Shown here in pieces: positions 18,170-26,088 of a DNA stretch of 64,000 bases (position 1 is its first letter; every line of letters begins with the position of its first letter). Where the stretch lies: the NCBI RefSeq assembly GCF_000373805.1, contig NZ_KB892438.1, forward strand, positions 236,018-300,017, written 5' to 3'. Source of the DNA: Corynebacterium pilosum DSM 20521 = CIP 103422 (lineage in GTDB: Bacteria; Actinomycetota; Actinomycetes; Mycobacteriales; Mycobacteriaceae). A program made the translations under genes and the position numbers. Under the pieces are notes generated by a model. It saw only the letters and a program-made list of their open reading frames with translations. It ran no database searches and was not told where the DNA came from.

Positions 18170-18229
18170 GCACATTCGGCCGACAAAACGGGGGATTTTT
18201 GGGGATTTCACCCGTTTTGTCGGCCAAAA
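18170..18229. repeat. Palindromic element, family 1, right of the DUF559 gene
   Basis: Hairpin with arms CGGCCGACAAAACGGG and CCCGTTTTGTCGGCC. Beginning GCACATTCGGCCGACAAA, it is the inverted counterpart of 17103-17163. It begins 11 bases after the restored stop codon and ends 15 bases before the next gene's stop, so it may also act as a terminator hairpin. Confidence 0.8.
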
Positions 18230-18243
18230 AGCGCGTTACAGGC

Positions 18244-19047
18244 TTAGGGCAGGTGCGGGCCCCACGATTTTAGGGTGGTTCCCTCCACATCGAGCAACAC
18301 GCGGCCCGACGACACCGTGACCAACTGGGCGTGCACCCCAAAAACATCCCTCAGCGCATCGGGGTTCAAGATCTCTTCGGCCGGGCCGGCGTCTAGGAGG
18401 ATTCCGCCCTCACCGATGAGTGCCACGGAGTCGCAGAACCTAGCGGCCATCGCAATGTCATGGATCGCGATCAGGATGATCACGCCGTGCTCGCGGGCGA
18501 AGTGGTTGAGCAGGCTCATCAGGTTGTACTGGTGCTGCAGGTCAAGGTGGTTATTGGGCTCATCCAACAGCATGTGGCTGGCCTGTTGGGCCATTGCACG
18601 CGCCAGCATCACCCGTTGGACCTGCCCACCGGATAGTTGGGAAAGGGGTCGGTCAGCCAGGCTGGTCACATCGGTGTGGCTCATGGACTCGTCGACGATT
18701 TCCTCGTCCCGCTCAGTCATCCCACCCCACAAGCCCTTGCCGGCAGTACGGCCAAGGGTAACGATATCGCGCACCGTCATAGAGATCGGCGGGCCAGAGT
18801 ACTGGGCGATATAGGAAAGCACTTCCACGCGCTCTGATCTTGAATAAGAACGCAATGGTTGATCGTCGTAAAGCACCGTGCCAGAAAAGTCCTGGACACC
18901 GGCGATGGCGCGCATCAAGGTGGACTTGCCGGCGCCGTTGGGGCCTACGATGCCGTAGACGCCCGGTGTGTCGAAGTCGAGCGAGATGTCGCTGACCACT
19001 GTCTTTGAGCCGTAGGTGACGGCGAGGTCGCGTACGGTGATGGTCAT
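18244..19047 (-). CDS. Iron-siderophore-type ABC transporter ATP-binding protein
   Basis: 267-residue ABC ATPase of the FecE/FhuC group. Walker A is GPNGAGKST, the signature is LSGGQVQRVMLARAMA, Walker B is MLLDEPNNHLDL, and the switch His is in AIHDIAMAA. ATG 19047 has AAGGA upstream and overlaps the stop of the permease gene by 4 bases (ATGA type). A longer open frame through the permease gene is a shadow. It energises uptake by the FecCD-type permease encoded upstream. Last gene of the minus-strand metal-uptake cluster. Confidence 0.93.
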   Translation of the reverse strand: MTITVRDLAVTYGSKTVVSDISLDFDTPGVYGIVGPNGAGKSTLMRAIAGVQDFSGTVLYDDQPLRSYSRSERVEVLSYIAQYSGPPISMTVRDIVTLGRTAGKGLWGGMTERDEEIVDESMSHTDVTSLADRPLSQLSGGQVQRVMLARAMAQQASHMLLDEPNNHLDLQHQYNLMSLLNHFAREHGVIILIAIHDIAMAARFCDSVALIGEGGILLDAGPAEEILNPDALRDVFGVHAQLVTVSSGRVLLDVEGTTLKSWGPHLP

Positions 19048-20060
19048 CGTTGACGATCCTTTCGGCGCAGCACGACGAAGAACAGGGGCACGCCAATCAG
19101 GGCCGTGATCACGCCGACGGGGATCTCCTGGGGTGCGAAGGCAACGCGGGCGCACGCGTCGGCGATCACGAGGAAAATCGCGCCGACCAGGGCGGAGAGT
19201 GGGATCAGGGAGCCGTGCTTCGGGCCGACGATGATGCGCACCGCGTGGGGAACGATCAGGCCGATGAAGCCGATGGCGCCCACGGCGGAGACGGTGGCGG
19301 CGGTCAGGAGGCTCACGACGATCAACACCACGTAGCTGACCGCTTTGACGGGCACGCCCATGGTGTAGGCGATGTCGCCGCCTAGGGCCATGGCGTCGAG
19401 GTAGCGGGCGAGGGCCCAGAGGATCGCTAACCCGATGGCGCCTACGATCGCGACGATGATCAGGCTGTCCCACCGGGCGGCGCCCAACACGCCGAGCAGC
19501 CAGAATAGTGCGCTGCGGGTGGCGTCTGCGTCACCGAAGGCGGTGGTGATGAGTTGGGTGAGGGCGTCGAAAAGGAAGCCGACCAACACACCGGTGAGGA
19601 CAAGGCGCGTGGCGTCTTCGGCTCGCCCGCCGATCAGGCCCATCAGGACGGCGAAGGCTAAGAGCGCGCCCACTGCCGCGCCGCCGGCAATGCCCCACTG
19701 CCAGGAGGAAAAGATCAGGGCCACCACGGCACCGGTGGAAGCACCGGCAGAGATGCCCAGGAGGTAGGGTTCGGCAAGGTCATTGCGCGTGATGGCCTGC
19801 ATGACCACACCGCACACGGCGAGGATCGCGCCCACAAGAGCGGCCATGAGCACGCGAGGGAGGCGCAAGTCCACCAGGATCGATTCGCGCAGGGTGGAGG
19901 GCCGCGGAAAGGCGGGGTCTACGAACATCCCGGTGGAATGAGTGGCCCAGCCACGGATCTCGGCCAGGCTGACGGAGCTGACCCCCATCGTCATGGACAC
20001 AACCATGACGATAAGAAGGAGAACAGCACCGATCAGCCCTGTAATGACGGCACGTTTCAT
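19044..20060 (-). CDS. FecCD/BtuC-family ABC transporter permease
   Basis: 338-residue polytopic protein with about 9-10 TM helices; family segments are LRLPRVLMAALVGAILAVCG, the GISAGAS loop, and GFIGLIVPHAVRIIVGPKH, where the cytoplasmic loop contacts the ATPase. Such permeases move Fe-siderophores, haem or cobalamin. It lies 10 bases after the substrate-binding lipoprotein gene and overlaps the ATPase gene, so the three form one operon. Confidence 0.93.
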   Translation of the reverse strand: MKRAVITGLIGAVLLLIVMVVSMTMGVSSVSLAEIRGWATHSTGMFVDPAFPRPSTLRESILVDLRLPRVLMAALVGAILAVCGVVMQAITRNDLAEPYLLGISAGASTGAVVALIFSSWQWGIAGGAAVGALLAFAVLMGLIGGRAEDATRLVLTGVLVGFLFDALTQLITTAFGDADATRSALFWLLGVLGAARWDSLIIVAIVGAIGLAILWALARYLDAMALGGDIAYTMGVPVKAVSYVVLIVVSLLTAATVSAVGAIGFIGLIVPHAVRIIVGPKHGSLIPLSALVGAIFLVIADACARVAFAPQEIPVGVITALIGVPLFFVVLRRKDRQR

Positions 20061-20070
20061 CGATGCTGGA

Positions 20071-21102
20071 TTACTTGTCGTCGAGGACGCCGTCGCGCAG
20101 CGCCTTGGCGATCTCCACGATCGCCTCGTGGGAACGCGCGGAGGCAGAGGTGGTTACGCCATCGATGACGATGTAGCGCTCATTTTTCACAGCGTCCAGG
20201 TTTTGCACGGCCGGGGTGGATGCCAGCAGCTCTGCCTTCTCTTGCCACGTGTCACCAGGGGAACCGCGCAGCGCCAAATCGCCCAGGATGATCACGTCTG
20301 GGTCGGCCTCAGCGATGGCCTCCCAGGAAACGGTGGGCCACTCTTCGTCGACATCTGCGAACACGTTGGTCATGCCAAACTTTTCGCCCATTTCGCTGAC
20401 GATGGAAGGGCCGCCGGCAATATATGGATCGGACTCGTACGCCGAGTACAGCATCATGAACGTGGTGCCCTCGGGTGCCTGGGTGTCCGCGGCCTCCTGC
20501 AGCGCTTCGTCCTGCTTCTTGATCAGCGCCTGCGCGCCTTCCTCCTGGCCGAAGATCTGGCCAAGCTCGGTGAAGTCACGCTCCAGCAGCTCGAACTGGT
20601 CCTTGCCCTTGTTCTCGCCGTAGTCGCGGCATTCGGTGTTGTTGTTATAGGTGGGAACACCCAGCTGGGACCATTCCTCACGGGTACCCGCGCTGGCTTC
20701 TTCCCACGAGGTTGCGAAGGGAGAGAAGATAAAGTCAGTGTCCGCCGCGCGCAGCTGCTCGGAGTTCGCGGGATCGTCGCTGATCATGGTGAGGTTTTCG
20801 GTGGCTTCTTCAAAACCGGCTGGCGGGTAGGACTTGTGGTGGCTATGGCCTGCGATCTGGTCTTCAGCACCGATCATCAGCAGGGTATCCGTCGCGCCCT
20901 GTTCCATGGTGGTCGCGCGCTGCGGCGGGGTTTCCACCGTGAACTCGGTGCCGCAGTTGTCGATGGTCACCGGTTCGAAGTCAGCAGCGCTTTCCGACGA
21001 CGCTCCCGCATTATTGTCTGCTGCCTCTCCCCCGCAGGCCACTAGGCTAATAGCGGTGGCGACGGTGAGCGCACCGAGAACCGATTTTTGTACTCGAGAC
21101 AC
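20071..21102 (-). CDS. Iron-siderophore-type ABC transporter substrate-binding lipoprotein
   Basis: 343 residues with a lipoprotein signal (MSRVQKSVLGALTVATAISL, lipobox LVAC with Cys 23) and a FepB/BtuF-like class III binding domain (VETPPQRATTMEQGATDTLL, VVILGDLAL region). The segment AGHSHHKSYPP is His-rich near the putative ligand cleft. The protein would be tethered outside the membrane and deliver an iron chelate or related ligand. A DtxR-like box lies 38-56 bases before the start, which supports iron regulation. Confidence 0.9.
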   Translation of the reverse strand: MSRVQKSVLGALTVATAISLVACGGEAADNNAGASSESAADFEPVTIDNCGTEFTVETPPQRATTMEQGATDTLLMIGAEDQIAGHSHHKSYPPAGFEEATENLTMISDDPANSEQLRAADTDFIFSPFATSWEEASAGTREEWSQLGVPTYNNNTECRDYGENKGKDQFELLERDFTELGQIFGQEEGAQALIKKQDEALQEAADTQAPEGTTFMMLYSAYESDPYIAGGPSIVSEMGEKFGMTNVFADVDEEWPTVSWEAIAEADPDVIILGDLALRGSPGDTWQEKAELLASTPAVQNLDAVKNERYIVIDGVTTSASARSHEAIVEIAKALRDGVLDDK

Positions 21103-21139
21103 GAGAAAACTCCTTCAATTCAAACGTTCAATTGATCTT

Positions 21140-21158
21140 ATAGGTGAACTCTACCTAA
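21140..21158 (-). promoter_or_regulatory. Candidate DtxR-type iron box
   Basis: Minus-strand TTAGGTAGAGTTCACCTAT keeps both half-sites (AGGT and ACCT) of the 19-bp DtxR operator TWAGGTTAGSCTAACCTWA. It stands just upstream of the Fe-siderophore-type operon and overlaps the last codons of the preceding ABC gene. A motif match only. Confidence 0.5.
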
Positions 21159-21771
21159 AGGTACGTCCATGGCCAACTTCGGACAGTTCGTCCAGCGCAA
21201 CTACCCGATCACACACGTGGCGCAGCAAATCATGGTCGTGGGAAATCACTAACAGCCCCAGCGAACGGTGCTGGACCTCGTCGATAAGCCCGGCCCAAAT
21301 ATCGGCCTGGAGTAGCGCATCCATCATCGTGGTGATCTCATCGGCCACCACGAACTGGGTACGCGGATCCAGTGAGCGGGCGATATTAATGCGTTGCAGC
21401 TGACCGCCAGAAACCTCCAGCGGGTAGCGGCGCAGCCAGTCCTGTTCCACACCCATGCGGTTCAAAGTTTCTAAAGGGATCCCGCGAACTACTTTGTCCA
21501 GGCGCCAGCGCGCATCAATAGCGCGCTCCGGGTGTTGCTGGATCAGCTGCACCGGCAGGTACTCGCCCTGGCGCAAAGGCTGCCCGTTCACGGTGACTTC
21601 GCCGGAGTCCGGTTCCAACTGGCCGGCCATGATCCGGGCCAGCGTCGATTTGCCGGCGCCGCTATAGCCGTGCAGTCCCACCACTTCCCCGGCGGGGACC
21701 TCTAGGGTGGCGTTATTGAGGATCGGCACGTCCGAGTAACCAAAACTAATATTGCTCGCAAGAAGGCTCAT
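21151..21771 (-). CDS. Dpp/Nik-type ABC transporter ATP-binding protein (second ATPase)
   Basis: 206-residue ABC ATPase. Walker A GYSGAGKST, signature VSGGQLQRINIARSL, Walker B FVVADEITTMMD, switch His in VISHDHDLL. It is shorter than DppF/OppF because the C-terminal oligopeptide-transporter extension is missing. The start overlaps the stop of the partner ATPase gene by 4 bases. A longer frame upstream is a shadow. Together the two ATPases would power the DppB/DppC-like permeases upstream. Confidence 0.88.
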   Translation of the reverse strand: MSLLASNISFGYSDVPILNNATLEVPAGEVVGLHGYSGAGKSTLARIMAGQLEPDSGEVTVNGQPLRQGEYLPVQLIQQHPERAIDARWRLDKVVRGIPLETLNRMGVEQDWLRRYPLEVSGGQLQRINIARSLDPRTQFVVADEITTMMDALLQADIWAGLIDEVQHRSLGLLVISHDHDLLRHVCDRVVALDELSEVGHGRTFR

Positions 21772-22484
21772 CGCAGTGCTCCCCAGAATTGGTTGGCGGG
21801 TTGGGCGTCCCACAGCGCCTGGGTATAGGGCGTGAGTTCGCCGGACAGGTCGCCGGGGACGGTATCGACAAGTTCCCCGTCGCGGATGACGGCGATGCGA
21901 TCGGACACGCGGGTGGCGGCGATCATGTCGTGGGTAATGAACAAAATGGCACAACCTTCGTCGCGAAGCTCGCAGAAAAAGTCCAGCACCAATTCGGTGG
22001 TTGCGGGGTCCAACCCGGGCGTGGGTTCGTCGGCGATGAGCAGGCGCGTGAGCTTCGGGTTGACCGTGGCCAAGGTGGCGCGGCGCAGCATGCCGCCGGA
22101 GAGTTCGTGCGGGTACTTATCGACGACATCCTCGCCCAGTCCGAAACGTGCCAGCTGGCTTACCGGATCCAGGCCATCCATGGCGATGAACCTGCCCATC
22201 GTGAGCGTGGGGTCGAAATGGTTCACGCCCTGGGGGACGTAACGCATGGTCTTATGGTCCACAACGATCTCGCCATCGACATGGGCGTTGACGGGCAAGA
22301 GGCCCAGGATCGCGTCGGCAAGCAAGGACTTACCACCGCCGGAAGCGCCGACGACGCCGAGGATTTCGCCTGCCGCGATCTCGACGGTCATGTTGCGCAG
22401 CGGTGTCGCGTGGCGGCGCTGGAACATGCCGGCGTACTGGTGGAAGGAGACGCTCAAGTTTTTCACGGTAAGTGCGTTCATCAT
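21768..22484 (-). CDS. Dpp/Nik-type ABC transporter ATP-binding protein (first ATPase)
   Basis: 238-residue ABC ATPase of the DppD/NikD group. Walker A is GASGGGKSL (Leu after Lys-Ser), signature ELSGGMLRRATLATV, Walker B LLIADEPTPGLDP, switch His FITHDMIAA. The signature has Met in place of the usual Gln (SGGMLRR), as in several NikD-like proteins. It sits 7 bases after the permease gene and overlaps the second ATPase gene. Confidence 0.9.
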   Translation of the reverse strand: MMNALTVKNLSVSFHQYAGMFQRRHATPLRNMTVEIAAGEILGVVGASGGGKSLLADAILGLLPVNAHVDGEIVVDHKTMRYVPQGVNHFDPTLTMGRFIAMDGLDPVSQLARFGLGEDVVDKYPHELSGGMLRRATLATVNPKLTRLLIADEPTPGLDPATTELVLDFFCELRDEGCAILFITHDMIAATRVSDRIAVIRDGELVDTVPGDLSGELTPYTQALWDAQPANQFWGALR

Positions 22485-22491
22485 GGGCCTC

Positions 22492-23340
22492 CTATTGGTG
22501 CCTAGTCGCCGGGGCGAGCAGGCCGCGGAGCAGCTGGCTGCAGGCCTCCAGCAGTAGGACGAGCACGAGCAGCATCACGATCGGGCCGGCGACCAGCCAC
22601 CACTGCCCATTGGACAAGAAGCGAAGGCCTTCGCTCAAGATGATGCCCAGTGACGGGCGGCTTGGGTCGAACCCGAAGCCGAGGAAGGTCAGGGAGGACT
22701 CGTGCAAGATGGAGTGCGGGACCATGTACACGTAGCCGACCAGGATGTGCGGGACCAGCGCCGGGAGTAAGTGGTTGCCCACCACCCATCCGCTGCCGTG
22801 GCCGCGGGCGCGCGACATGGCCACGTAGGGTTCCTCGCGGACTTTGAGGATCTCGCCGCGGATCAGGCGGGCCAGCGGCGCCCATTGTGTGAGCCCCACG
22901 CCCAGGATGACACCGAGCGTGCCACCGCCGACGGCGAAGGAGATCAGCAGGGAGGCCACGATGTGGGGCACGCCCAGGGTCATGTCGACCAGCCAGTTGA
23001 CCAGCCAGTCCGTCCACTTTGGTCCGATGGCGGCAAGGACGCCGAAGATGACGGAGACGACCACGGATACCGTCGCGGTGATGGCCGCCACCCGCAGGCT
23101 GAGGGTGAGGCCCTTGACGGTGCGGGCCATCATGTCGCGGCCCATCCAATCCGTGCCCAGCCAGAACTCACCGCTGGGCGGCAGGTTGCGTTGGCCCGCG
23201 GTGGGGCGGACCGAGGATTCTGGGTAGCTGGCGGCCAGAATCAGGATGAATGCCAGCCACGCAATGGCCAACACCAAGAACACGGCGAAGAGGACACGGT
23301 TGTTAAGGGTGCGTCGAGGCCGGTACAGCGTTGAGGGCAT
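22492..23340 (-). CDS. Dpp/Nik-type ABC transporter permease C
   Basis: 282-residue permease with about six TM helices. The OppC-type N-terminal segment (GEFWLGTDWMGRDMMARTVKG) and the EAA loop region (EPYVAMSRARGHGSGWVV, then PALVPHILVGY) are evident. Its start overlaps the 3' end of the permease B gene by 38 bases, a strong sign of co-translation. It forms the membrane channel with permease B. Confidence 0.92.
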   Translation of the reverse strand: MPSTLYRPRRTLNNRVLFAVFLVLAIAWLAFILILAASYPESSVRPTAGQRNLPPSGEFWLGTDWMGRDMMARTVKGLTLSLRVAAITATVSVVVSVIFGVLAAIGPKWTDWLVNWLVDMTLGVPHIVASLLISFAVGGGTLGVILGVGLTQWAPLARLIRGEILKVREEPYVAMSRARGHGSGWVVGNHLLPALVPHILVGYVYMVPHSILHESSLTFLGFGFDPSRPSLGIILSEGLRFLSNGQWWLVAGPIVMLLVLVLLLEACSQLLRGLLAPATRHQ

Positions 23341-24343
23341 CTCCTGGCTCCTTTCCGTGCTTCTCTTGTGCCTGTTTGCTCTTTTTCATCCTGGGTTCCA
23401 GCGCGACGGCGATAATGTCCGCAAGCAGGTTGCCCACGAACACCACCACGGCGGTGATCACCACGGCACCCAGCAGGAGCGGCACGTCCCCGTTCAACCC
23501 CGCTTGGGTGATGGTGGACCCCAGCCCGTGGTAAGAGAACACCGTCTCTGCCAGCACAGAGCCGCCGACTAACGACGACAAGGTGGTGAACTGCAGCATG
23601 ATCGCAGGAACGATGGTGTTACGGATGCCTTGGCGCCACACAATCGTCGCGGTGGACATCCCGCGCGAGCGGGCGAAACGCACCACGTCCGAATCCATGA
23701 ACGCGACCATCGCCTGGCGGGTGTGCAGGGTCACTGAGGAAATACCCACCAACGCGACCGTGATGGCCGGCATCAAGGCGTGCCGGAAGCGGTCGGCGAA
23801 GGTGACCTCGTCGGAAAGCATACCCAGCGGTTGCGACATGCCGATGGGCACCCAGCCCAGGTAGACGGCGAAAATCATGATCAGCACCAGCCCGACGACG
23901 AAGGTGGGCGTGGAGGTGAGCAGGTAGGTGATCGCGACGATGATGCGATCCAGGATGCCGCCTTTGCGGGCACCCGCCAGCACGCCCAGGCCGTAGCCGA
24001 TGACCGCGGAGAGCACCCAGGATACCGCCATGAGGATCAGCGAGTTACTTACGGCGTAGGCCAAGATATCGGCAACGTCGCGGCGGTAGATATAGCTGGT
24101 GCCCATGTCCCCGGTGAGAAGGCCACCGAGCCAACCGAAGTAGCGCTGCCACCACGGCTGGTCCTGCCCCCATAGTGCTGCGATCTGGGCGATCTGCTCG
24201 TCGCTTATGCCTTGCAGATCATTGATGTACTGCGCGATGGGGTCTATAGGCGAAAACTCCACCAGCAGGAAGGCCACCAGCGTGACGCTGAATAGCAATC
24301 CTGCTAGGCGGAGTATCGCGAATGCTAGCCGTTTCAGCTCCAT
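23303..24343 (-). CDS. Dpp/Nik-type ABC transporter permease B
   Basis: 346-residue DppB/NikB-type permease with TM1 at residues 8-27, a periplasm-facing loop typical of the family, and five further helices. The EAA-like loop is VRFARSRGMSTATIVWRQGI, and the C-terminal segment is VLAETVFSYHGLGSTITQA. It overlaps the binding-protein gene upstream by 10 bases and permease C downstream, so the order binding protein-B-C-D-F is an intact importer operon. Confidence 0.92.
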   Translation of the reverse strand: MELKRLAFAILRLAGLLFSVTLVAFLLVEFSPIDPIAQYINDLQGISDEQIAQIAALWGQDQPWWQRYFGWLGGLLTGDMGTSYIYRRDVADILAYAVSNSLILMAVSWVLSAVIGYGLGVLAGARKGGILDRIIVAITYLLTSTPTFVVGLVLIMIFAVYLGWVPIGMSQPLGMLSDEVTFADRFRHALMPAITVALVGISSVTLHTRQAMVAFMDSDVVRFARSRGMSTATIVWRQGIRNTIVPAIMLQFTTLSSLVGGSVLAETVFSYHGLGSTITQAGLNGDVPLLLGAVVITAVVVFVGNLLADIIAVALEPRMKKSKQAQEKHGKEPGDALNAVPASTHP

Positions 24344-25971
24344 TCCTCCACGTTGCGGAAGATCTGGAGGCCGTGGCCGTGGCCATGGATCAGCTCGCCG
24401 CCGAGGTCAACGTCGTCGGCAACGAAGAAGAGGTGGTCACGGCGCAGGATCCACGCCATGGAGACATCACCTTCTGGCGAAGCGTTGGCGCCGGCTTCCT
24501 GGCCTGCCTTCCAGTCCTCAATGGAGGCCTCGAAGTCCGCAGCGGTACGAGCGGACTCGAAGTGCTGGTCAACCTCCGGGTTGGAGTAGTTCGGCATGTT
24601 GTTGTAGGCGGTGTCGATCGCGTCAGTGGCGTAGGCGTCCCACAGTTCCTTCGGCGAGAGCGAGCCGAGCGCGAAGACCACGGACTTGGTCTTGCCCTCC
24701 TCATAGATCTCATCCCAGGTGACGTGCTCCGGCTCGAACTTGATGCCGAATTCCTCAGCCTGGACGACGATGGCTTCGCCCAAGTCAATACGAGTGAGGT
24801 CATTGGATGGAACCATCAGCGGGATGACCGCCTCCTGGCCGTCCTTGTCCACGGTGCCGTCACCGTTGGTGTCCTCCCAGCCAGCTTCCTTCAGCAGTTC
24901 CAGTGCCTGCTCGGCCTGGCCGTCGTCGAAGGAGAAGTCCACCTCCCATGGCAGGTCATCCGCCACGGACCAGGCAGGCTTGCCGTAGCCGTTGAGGACC
25001 AGCTCGCTGAGCTCCTCGCGGTCCAGGCCCAGGGTGATTGCCTTGCGGATTGCTGGGTCTGCGGTGACGTCGTTGCCGACCTCAACCTCTTCGCCCACAG
25101 TAATACCCGTGTTGCCGGATTCGGTGACAGGCAGAGTCAGCGCGAACGTATCGACGGACGGGCGTGCGTCCAGCTCCATGCCCTCAATCTGCTGGTCAGC
25201 GTTGTTGTGCGAGACCTTCAGCACGTCCACCTGGCCCGCGTTGGCAGCCGCGATCGCAGATTCCTCGTCTGCCAGCAGGAAGGTGAGCTTCTTGTAGTGC
25301 AGGTCCTCTGGGTAGTGCTCGTTGGCCTCCATGATGACCTGCTCGCCGACCTGCTTTTCGACGATCTTGTATGGGCCCGAGCCGATCGGGTCATCCGAGT
25401 AGTCCGGACCATAAGCGTGCTCCGGCACGATACCGATCAGTGCCGTCAGTGGGCCAAAGAGGCTGTCTGGCTCATTCAGCTCGAAGACGACGGTGTTGTC
25501 ACCCTTAGCGCGGACCTCCTTGACGGTGGAGACGTCAAAGTTGGTGCCATCGTCGATAAGCATTTCGTAGGTGAACACGACGTCCTCGGCGGTGACTGGC
25601 TCACCGTCGGAGAACTTGAAATCGTCACGAAGCTGGAAGGTCCAGGTGGAGCCGTCGACCTCGTAGGACTCGGCGAGGTCGCCGACAAGCTCCATGTCAT
25701 TCGTCCACTTCAGCAGGGAGGAGTGCAAGACCTTGTGCTCATTGTGGGTGCCCCAGCCCTTGGCGGGGTCGAATTCGGACTCGCCGAAATCGCCAAGCGC
25801 GAGGACGAGCTCATCGTCGGCGCGCTCTGCGGACACACCGGAGGCAGCGGAGCCGGACGCTGCCGCGCCCGAATTCGCATCGGTATCGGTGGACTCGGAG
25901 TTGCTGCAACCAGAAATCGCCAGAGACGTTGCGGTCAGGACTGCGCACGCAGCCAGGATGCTTTTACGCAT
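24334..25971 (-). CDS. Dpp/Nik-type ABC transporter substrate-binding lipoprotein
   Basis: 545-residue class II solute-binding lipoprotein (SBP_bac_5). The signal peptide ends in lipobox ISGC (Cys 22), then a Ser/Ala/Asp-rich linker, then the binding domain (DDFKFSDGEPVTAEDVVFTY, the family signature; IGSGPYKIVEK). The C-terminus has ELIHGHGHGLQIF, a His cluster that could coordinate a metal, so nickel or another metal chelate is as likely as peptide. AAAGG precedes ATG 25971 and a good promoter lies at 26003-26031. Confidence 0.9.
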   Translation of the reverse strand: MRKSILAACAVLTATSLAISGCSNSESTDTDANSGAAASGSAASGVSAERADDELVLALGDFGESEFDPAKGWGTHNEHKVLHSSLLKWTNDMELVGDLAESYEVDGSTWTFQLRDDFKFSDGEPVTAEDVVFTYEMLIDDGTNFDVSTVKEVRAKGDNTVVFELNEPDSLFGPLTALIGIVPEHAYGPDYSDDPIGSGPYKIVEKQVGEQVIMEANEHYPEDLHYKKLTFLLADEESAIAAANAGQVDVLKVSHNNADQQIEGMELDARPSVDTFALTLPVTESGNTGITVGEEVEVGNDVTADPAIRKAITLGLDREELSELVLNGYGKPAWSVADDLPWEVDFSFDDGQAEQALELLKEAGWEDTNGDGTVDKDGQEAVIPLMVPSNDLTRIDLGEAIVVQAEEFGIKFEPEHVTWDEIYEEGKTKSVVFALGSLSPKELWDAYATDAIDTAYNNMPNYSNPEVDQHFESARTAADFEASIEDWKAGQEAGANASPEGDVSMAWILRRDHLFFVADDVDLGGELIHGHGHGLQIFRNVEEWS

Positions 25972-26002
25972 TTTTCAACCTTTCATGATGGGATTGCCAG
26001 TG

Positions 26003-26031
26003 ATCCTAACATTCAATCAAACCCTTGACAA
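26003..26031 (-). promoter_or_regulatory. Promoter of the Dpp/Nik-type importer operon
   Basis: Minus-strand TTGTCA (26026-26031) and TAGGAT (26003-26008) are separated by exactly 17 bases. Transcription would begin near 25996, leaving a leader of about 25 bases with AAAGG before ATG 25971. Confidence 0.65.
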
Positions 26032-26088
26032 TGAGGCGATATGACCGCAACTTTACACATGCCACTAGCTGGGATTTCCCAAAAAGGT

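Noticed and set aside
18244-19473. 409-codon version of the FecE-type ATPase
   Set aside because: The extra N-terminal part is an Arg/Pro/His-rich out-of-frame translation of the permease gene; ATG 19047 has a ribosome site and the normal length.
24322-26028. 568-codon open frame antisense to the Dpp/Nik-type binding protein
   Set aside because: Shadow of a strongly codon-biased gene; the minus-strand gene has signal peptide, lipobox and family motifs.
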